Of a stretch of 64,000 nt of DNA, positions 62,989 to 64,000 are shown piece after piece. The notes under the pieces are model-generated. The model saw nothing but the letters and a program-made list of their open reading frames with translations, searched no databases and was not told the origin of the DNA. The DNA is from Isoetes taiwanensis (Eukaryota; Streptophyta; Lycopodiopsida; Isoetales; Isoetaceae), in assembly GCA_021234155.1 (NCBI GenBank), contig JAJEKV010000085.1:3544706-3608705 (forward strand), given 5' to 3'. Position numbers and translations under genes: made by a program. The stretch's first letter is position 1, and each line of letters begins with the position of its first letter.

Positions 62989-63055
62989 GTCTCACACGTT
63001 GCGCCCAGCCCGAAAATGAAAAGTTCATTTTCTGTCCTGGCGCGACGTGTGAGAC
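62989..63055. repeat. 67-bp hairpin, copy 2
   Basis: Same hairpin 200 bp downstream, with a perfect inner palindrome GAAAATGAA-AAG-TTCATTTTC. The sequence after each copy is also similar, so a 200-bp tandem duplication is likely. Confidence 0.9.
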
Positions 63056-63246
63056 ATCGTCTCAAATTTGCTCAAAGTGTCCATTTTAACTAAAACAAAA
63101 GCCAGAATTCAATAACTTAACTTAATTAAGCAAGATTGGATATATTATTTAGCCAAAAACTGTTTATATTAACAAAAATTTTCTATTATTTACAAAATTT
63201 TAAGGGCGTTCCCCCTTGATGTGTCTAGCAAGATGCATGTCTTGCC

Positions 63247-63504
63247 TCATGAGTGTGACCCTCTTCGCGATGAAACTATGGCGGCCGCCGAATCTTCAAA
63301 ATGTTGTACCGGCTTTTGTTCCACGCCTCTGCGGGGCAGTAACATCTCGTCGGTCACCCTCAGATCAGGTGTTGTACTCTGGATGACTCTCCGGACTAGG
63401 CGCTTAACGGTGCACGGGGAATCAAAACCCGTAGCCGTTGAAAATGCACGATCTCCTTGAGGGCTCTCCTCGATCTCCTTCCCCGCCGGGTCCTCTTCTT
63501 CCAC
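63247..63504 (-). CDS. Open frame upstream of element 2, unidentified
   Basis: An 85-codon GC-rich frame (EEEDPAGKEIEESPQGDRAF, VKRLVRRVIQSTTPDLRVTD). No known domain. It may be the end of the frame from further right, joined by an intron or frameshift. Confidence 0.3.
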   Translation of the reverse strand: MEEEDPAGKEIEESPQGDRAFSTATGFDSPCTVKRLVRRVIQSTTPDLRVTDEMLLPRRGVEQKPVQHFEDSAAAIVSSRRGSHS

Positions 63505-63580
63505 GGTGCTCTAGGAGGCTTAGGCCCGGTGGTGGCGGCTTTGATTTGGCTCTTCGTTCGGGTGTCCTCCCCGATAGTCC

Positions 63581-64000
63581 TCACTCCGTGCTCCCGGTAA
63601 TATCGTTATCGCCTCCCACTTCACCATGTAGGTGTTGTGCTCCCCTTAGCTTCTTCGATAGACCTTGGCCGGGGTCTATCCGTCCACGCCCTCTCGGGTG
63701 GGCGAGGTGCTTTGACCCTATCCCGTCCGGGTAAGGTGGGGGCCTGGCGCTTTGATCGGGCTGCTCCGGTCGGGGATTGCACGCTCTGGTGGGGTGCTTG
63801 CGCTCATCGGTTGGGGGTTTTGAGGAGCTTGCCCCTTCGGTGTTGGGGACGTAATCTTCATCGGAATCGTCGGTAGAGGGTGGGGACTGGTCAGTTGAGG
63901 GTTCGTTAATGACTAAACCCTTTACCCGCTTAACCTGAACGACTCTTCTTTTGCCCACCGCCGTGCCCCCCGCCCCGCCGCCTTCTTTTTCAGCTCCTGG
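63581..64000 (-). CDS. Open frame running off right edge, unidentified
   Basis: A GC-rich minus frame (ORF from 63958, possibly longer beyond the edge) with a basic start (GKRRVVQVKRVKGLVI), an acidic DSDEDYVPN and a Pro/Arg-rich middle. Low-complexity and disordered in look. Its place upstream of gypsy element 2 on the same strand suggests a further part of the same extra module, but there is no domain evidence. Confidence 0.35.
   Translation of the reverse strand, partial: PGAEKEGGGAGGTAVGKRRVVQVKRVKGLVINEPSTDQSPPSTDDSDEDYVPNTEGASSSKPPTDERKHPTRACNPRPEQPDQSARPPPYPDGIGSKHLAHPRGRGRIDPGQGLSKKLRGAQHLHGEVGGDNDITGSTE

Larger units (their letters stand above)
62512..63240. other. Non-coding stretch upstream of ORF0 with paired hairpins
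   Basis: AT-rich and without a coding signal apart from the two inverted-repeat hairpins. It may hold the leader or promoter of the ORF0 module. Confidence 0.5.

Overview
The window looks like nuclear DNA from a land plant with a large, repeat-rich genome. Evidence: a multi-exon gene of the plant NRAMP1 type, a decayed copy of COI1 (a receptor found only in land plants), an RPA70-like pseudogene, and nested Ty1-copia, Ty3-gypsy, CACTA, Harbinger-like, LINE and SINE sequences. I cannot name the species. A seed-free plant or gymnosperm is possible but unproven.

Layout. 1-7 kb: low-information DNA with an L1-type LINE fragment and a duplicated exon-like block. 7-13 kb: a second L1-type fragment, then a decayed copia element (about 7.92-10.28 kb) split by a retroposed sequence with an 18-bp target duplication, then further LINE fragments. 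13.2-17.1 kb, minus strand: the one convincing intact host gene, an NRAMP metal transporter of 13 exons and 527 codons, with every phase consistent and one GC-AG intron. 18-20.2 kb: a LINE of a different type. 20.2-23 kb: two copies of a long-inverted-repeat element flanking a COI1 pseudogene. 23-27.5 kb: a SINE, tandem duplications and an 840-bp Harbinger-like element.

27.8-38.6 kb is a nest. A minus-strand LTR (primer-binding site at 27.844 kb) was split by a 9.1-kb non-autonomous copia element (29203-38322, TSD TGGAG). That element received a LINE end and a GC-rich retroposed segment, and the segment was split by a CACTA transposon (31903-36326, TSD AAC). 38.6-45 kb holds an RPA70-like pseudogene and two LINE insertions, one with an 11-bp target duplication.

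Two decayed Ty3-gypsy elements lie on the minus strand, at about 45.2-49.4 kb and 57.2-62.5 kb. The second keeps integrase plus chromodomain. Both carry an extra coding module upstream of gag, and the two modules look related. About 49.6-55.3 kb is non-coding DNA with marked A-over-T skew and a (GA)n tract, ending in a G-rich minisatellite. A small two-exon gene of unknown function follows (55.83-56.40 kb). At the right end, upstream of the second gypsy element, are two copies of a 67-bp hairpin exactly 200 bp apart and more minus-strand reading frames running off the window.

Only the NRAMP gene and perhaps the two-exon gene look able to make a protein. The rest records repeated insertion and decay. 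All boundaries come from reading repeats and codons by eye; no alignment was run.
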